This document shows positions 32,418 through 33,984 of a DNA stretch of 33,984 bases, piece after piece. The DNA comes from Alphaproteobacteria bacterium. GTDB lineage: Bacteria > Pseudomonadota > Alphaproteobacteria > Caulobacterales > Caulobacteraceae. The DNA is taken from the NCBI GenBank assembly GCA_018826515.1, contig JAHKAM010000063.1, positions 90,050 through 124,033 of the forward strand. The letters run 5' to 3'. The position numbers were made by a program, and so were the translations under genes. The notes below the pieces were generated by a model. It saw only the letters and a program-made list of their open reading frames with translations, was not told where the DNA came from and did no database searches. The stretch's first letter is position 1, and each line of letters begins with the position of its first letter.

Positions 32418-32472
32418 GGCGGGGTTTTCGCATCGGACTGCAGGAGCAGGGTTCGGATAAGGTCGGAATAGA

Positions 32473-33984
32473 ATGTCTCTCTCGCTGGTGCGGCCGCAGG
32501 CCACGGAATTGAAGCCCCGGATCGTCGTCTTCGGCGTGGGCGGCGCGGGCGGCAACGCAGTCAACAACATGATCGACGCCGGCCTTGAAGGGGTCGAGTT
32601 CGTCGTCGCCAACACCGACGCGCAGCATCTGTCGTTCGCCAAGACCGACCGCCGCGTCCAGCTGGGCGAGACCATCACCCAGGGCCTGGGCGCCGGCGCC
32701 CACCCCGAGGTCGGGATGAACGCCGCCGAGGAATCGGCCGAGGAAATTTACGGGCACCTGGACGGCGCCCACATGGTCTTCATCACCGCCGGCATGGGCG
32801 GCGGCACCGGCACCGGCGCGGCGCCGGTCATCGCCAAATGCGCCCGCGACCGCGGCATCCTGACCGTCGGCGTGGTGACCAAGCCCTTCACCTTCGAAGG
32901 CCGTCACCGCATGCGTCTGGCCGATGCGGGCATCGCCGAGCTGCAGCGCTATGTCGACACCCTGATCGTCATTCCGAACCAGAACCTGTTCCGCGTCGCC
33001 AATGAGCGCACCACCTTCGCCGACGCCTTCGGCATGGCCGACCAGGTCCTGCACTCGGGCGTGCGCTCGATCACCGACCTGATGATCCTGCCCGGCCTGA
33101 TCAACCTCGACTTCGCCGACGTTCGCGCCGTGATGCGCGAGATGGGCAAGGCGATGATGGGCACCGGCGAATCGACGGGCGAGAAACGTGCGCTGACCGC
33201 GGCGGAAGCTGCGATCGCCAACCCGCTGATCGACGATTCGTCAATGCGCGGTGCGCGCGGCCTGCTGATCTCGATCACCGGCGGCAAGGACCTCACCCTG
33301 TTCGAAGTCGATGAAGCTGCCACCCGCATCCGCGAGGAGGTCGACAACGACGCCAACATCATCGTTGGCGCGACGTTCGACGAAACCCTCGACGGCGTCA
33401 TCCGCGTGTCGGTGGTCGCCACCGGCATCGACACTGTCGCCTCCAGCCGCTCGACGGCTCCGCCGCAGGTGACAAGCGGTGGTGCGCCTGAAAGCCGCCT
33501 TGCCGAACTCACCGCACGTCTGCGTGCCGACAACCAGCGCATTGCGGAACGCGCGCAGCAGCAGAAGGCTGTCACCGCTGCCGCGCCTGCGCCCGCCCGC
33601 GCCACCGCCGACCAGATCGATCGCGCCGCACTTGCCGCGATTGCCGAAGCCGTGTCGCCGTCAGCTCCGGCACCGATGCAGCCCGCCGCCTATGGCGACG
33701 TCAGCGTGCGTCCGATCCCGCCGAAGCCCTCGCTGTTCCCGGATCACGAAGAGCCGATGAACCTGCAGGAAGCAGCACCTCCGGCATCCTTCATTCCGCA
33801 GCCTGCCGAACGCATGCCGGTTCGCCCGGCTCGCATGCCGCAGTTCGATGAATTGCCGGTCCCGGCGCAGAACCAGATCCGGCAGGCTCGCGGCGAGAGC
33901 GCCGAAGAGCATCCGCCGCAGAAGCGTGCTTCGTTGTTGCAGCGTCTGGCCAATGTCGGCCTTGGCCGTCGCGACGAGGACACC
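32473..33984 (+). CDS. ftsZ: cell division protein FtsZ (C-terminal end beyond window)
   Basis: 504 codons visible, no stop before the window ends. FtsZ is the tubulin-like GTPase that forms the division ring. Seen: [15 protein letters not shown] at the N terminus, the GTP signature [21 protein letters not shown] (T7 loop), then from about residue 330 a long Pro/Ala/Gln-rich linker of about 170 residues. Such a long linker is typical of Caulobacterales, whose FtsZ is about 508 residues, so only the short FtsA-binding C-terminal peptide should be missing. The ATG at 32473 gives M-S-L-S-L-V-R-P; the Shine-Dalgarno is weak. From about 33180 onward third positions become less GC-biased than in the first half. 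Confidence 0.95.
   Translation, partial: MSLSLVRPQATELKPRIVVFGVGGAGGNAVNNMIDAGLEGVEFVVANTDAQHLSFAKTDRRVQLGETITQGLGAGAHPEVGMNAAEESAEEIYGHLDGAHMVFITAGMGGGTGTGAAPVIAKCARDRGILTVGVVTKPFTFEGRHRMRLADAGIAELQRYVDTLIVIPNQNLFRVANERTTFADAFGMADQVLHSGVRSITDLMILPGLINLDFADVRAVMREMGKAMMGTGESTGEKRALTAAEAAIANPLIDDSSMRGARGLLISITGGKDLTLFEVDEAATRIREEVDNDANIIVGATFDETLDGVIRVSVVATGIDTVASSRSTAPPQVTSGGAPESRLAELTARLRADNQRIAERAQQQKAVTAAAPAPARATADQIDRAALAAIAEAVSPSAPAPMQPAAYGDVSVRPIPPKPSLFPDHEEPMNLQEAAPPASFIPQPAERMPVRPARMPQFDELPVPAQNQIRQARGESAEEHPPQKRASLLQRLANVGLGRRDEDT

Overview
The window looks like the chromosome of a high-GC alphaproteobacterium of the Caulobacterales, most likely Brevundimonas or a close relative. The basis is established knowledge of gene content: an erpA/dGTPase divergent pair, the SPOR-nagZ-scpA-scpB chain, murC-murB-ddl-ftsQ-ftsA-ftsZ with the long-linker FtsZ of this order, GANTC sites upstream of ftsZ, and a GSRIRR-type TonB-dependent receptor. 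The genus is an inference, because no rRNA or other phylogenetic marker was compared.

Left end (1-3867): the right-hand end of a probable integrated genomic island. It has visibly lower GC and less biased codons than the rest. It holds four unrecognised genes in two divergent pairs. The minus-strand pair is a 353-residue protein followed by a large protein that runs off the window and carries a HEPN-like R-x4-H motif; a run of ten Gs lies between them. The plus-strand pair is a small beta-rich protein and an overlapping helical protein with an R-N-x4-H motif. The island stops at a 57-base fragment of a tRNA-Leu(UAA) gene (anticodon loop to CCA end), which is what integration into a tRNA 3' end leaves behind. 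This is the best candidate in the window for an undescribed, possibly defence-related, system.

Middle (3868-19032): ordinary chromosomal genes in short units. These are a DUF3606 protein, pyruvate kinase, a solitary D12-class adenine methyltransferase, a small membrane protein, a tag-rnhB pair (DNA repair and RNA/DNA hybrid removal), an exported small protein, a patatin-like lipoprotein, a cyclase-family hydrolase, a small lipoprotein, ygfZ, a family-9 glycosyltransferase, a pyrC-type dihydroorotase, an alpha/beta hydrolase, an SdpR/SdpI-like regulator/immunity pair, a lipoprotein, erpA, and a dGTPase-like HD protein.

Right end (19033-33984): an envelope and chromosome-segregation block. SPOR protein, nagZ, scpA and scpB lead into murC, murB, a DUF5946 gene, ddl, ftsQ and ftsA, all on the plus strand, mostly overlapping or closely spaced. 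Two palindromic repeat elements punctuate it, one between scpA and scpB and one between scpB and murC. A large TonB-dependent receptor with its own promoter and terminator sits between ftsA and ftsZ, which are usually neighbours. ftsZ is cut by the window end and is preceded by two GANTC sites and a near-consensus CtrA box. No stretch longer than 300 bases lacks a gene; the longest gaps are 3667-3929 (att region), 8730-8955 (divergent promoters, nothing recognised), 28702-28912 (receptor promoter) and 32234-32472 (terminator plus ftsZ control region). No rRNA, complete tRNA, CRISPR array, transposase or integrase gene was seen.
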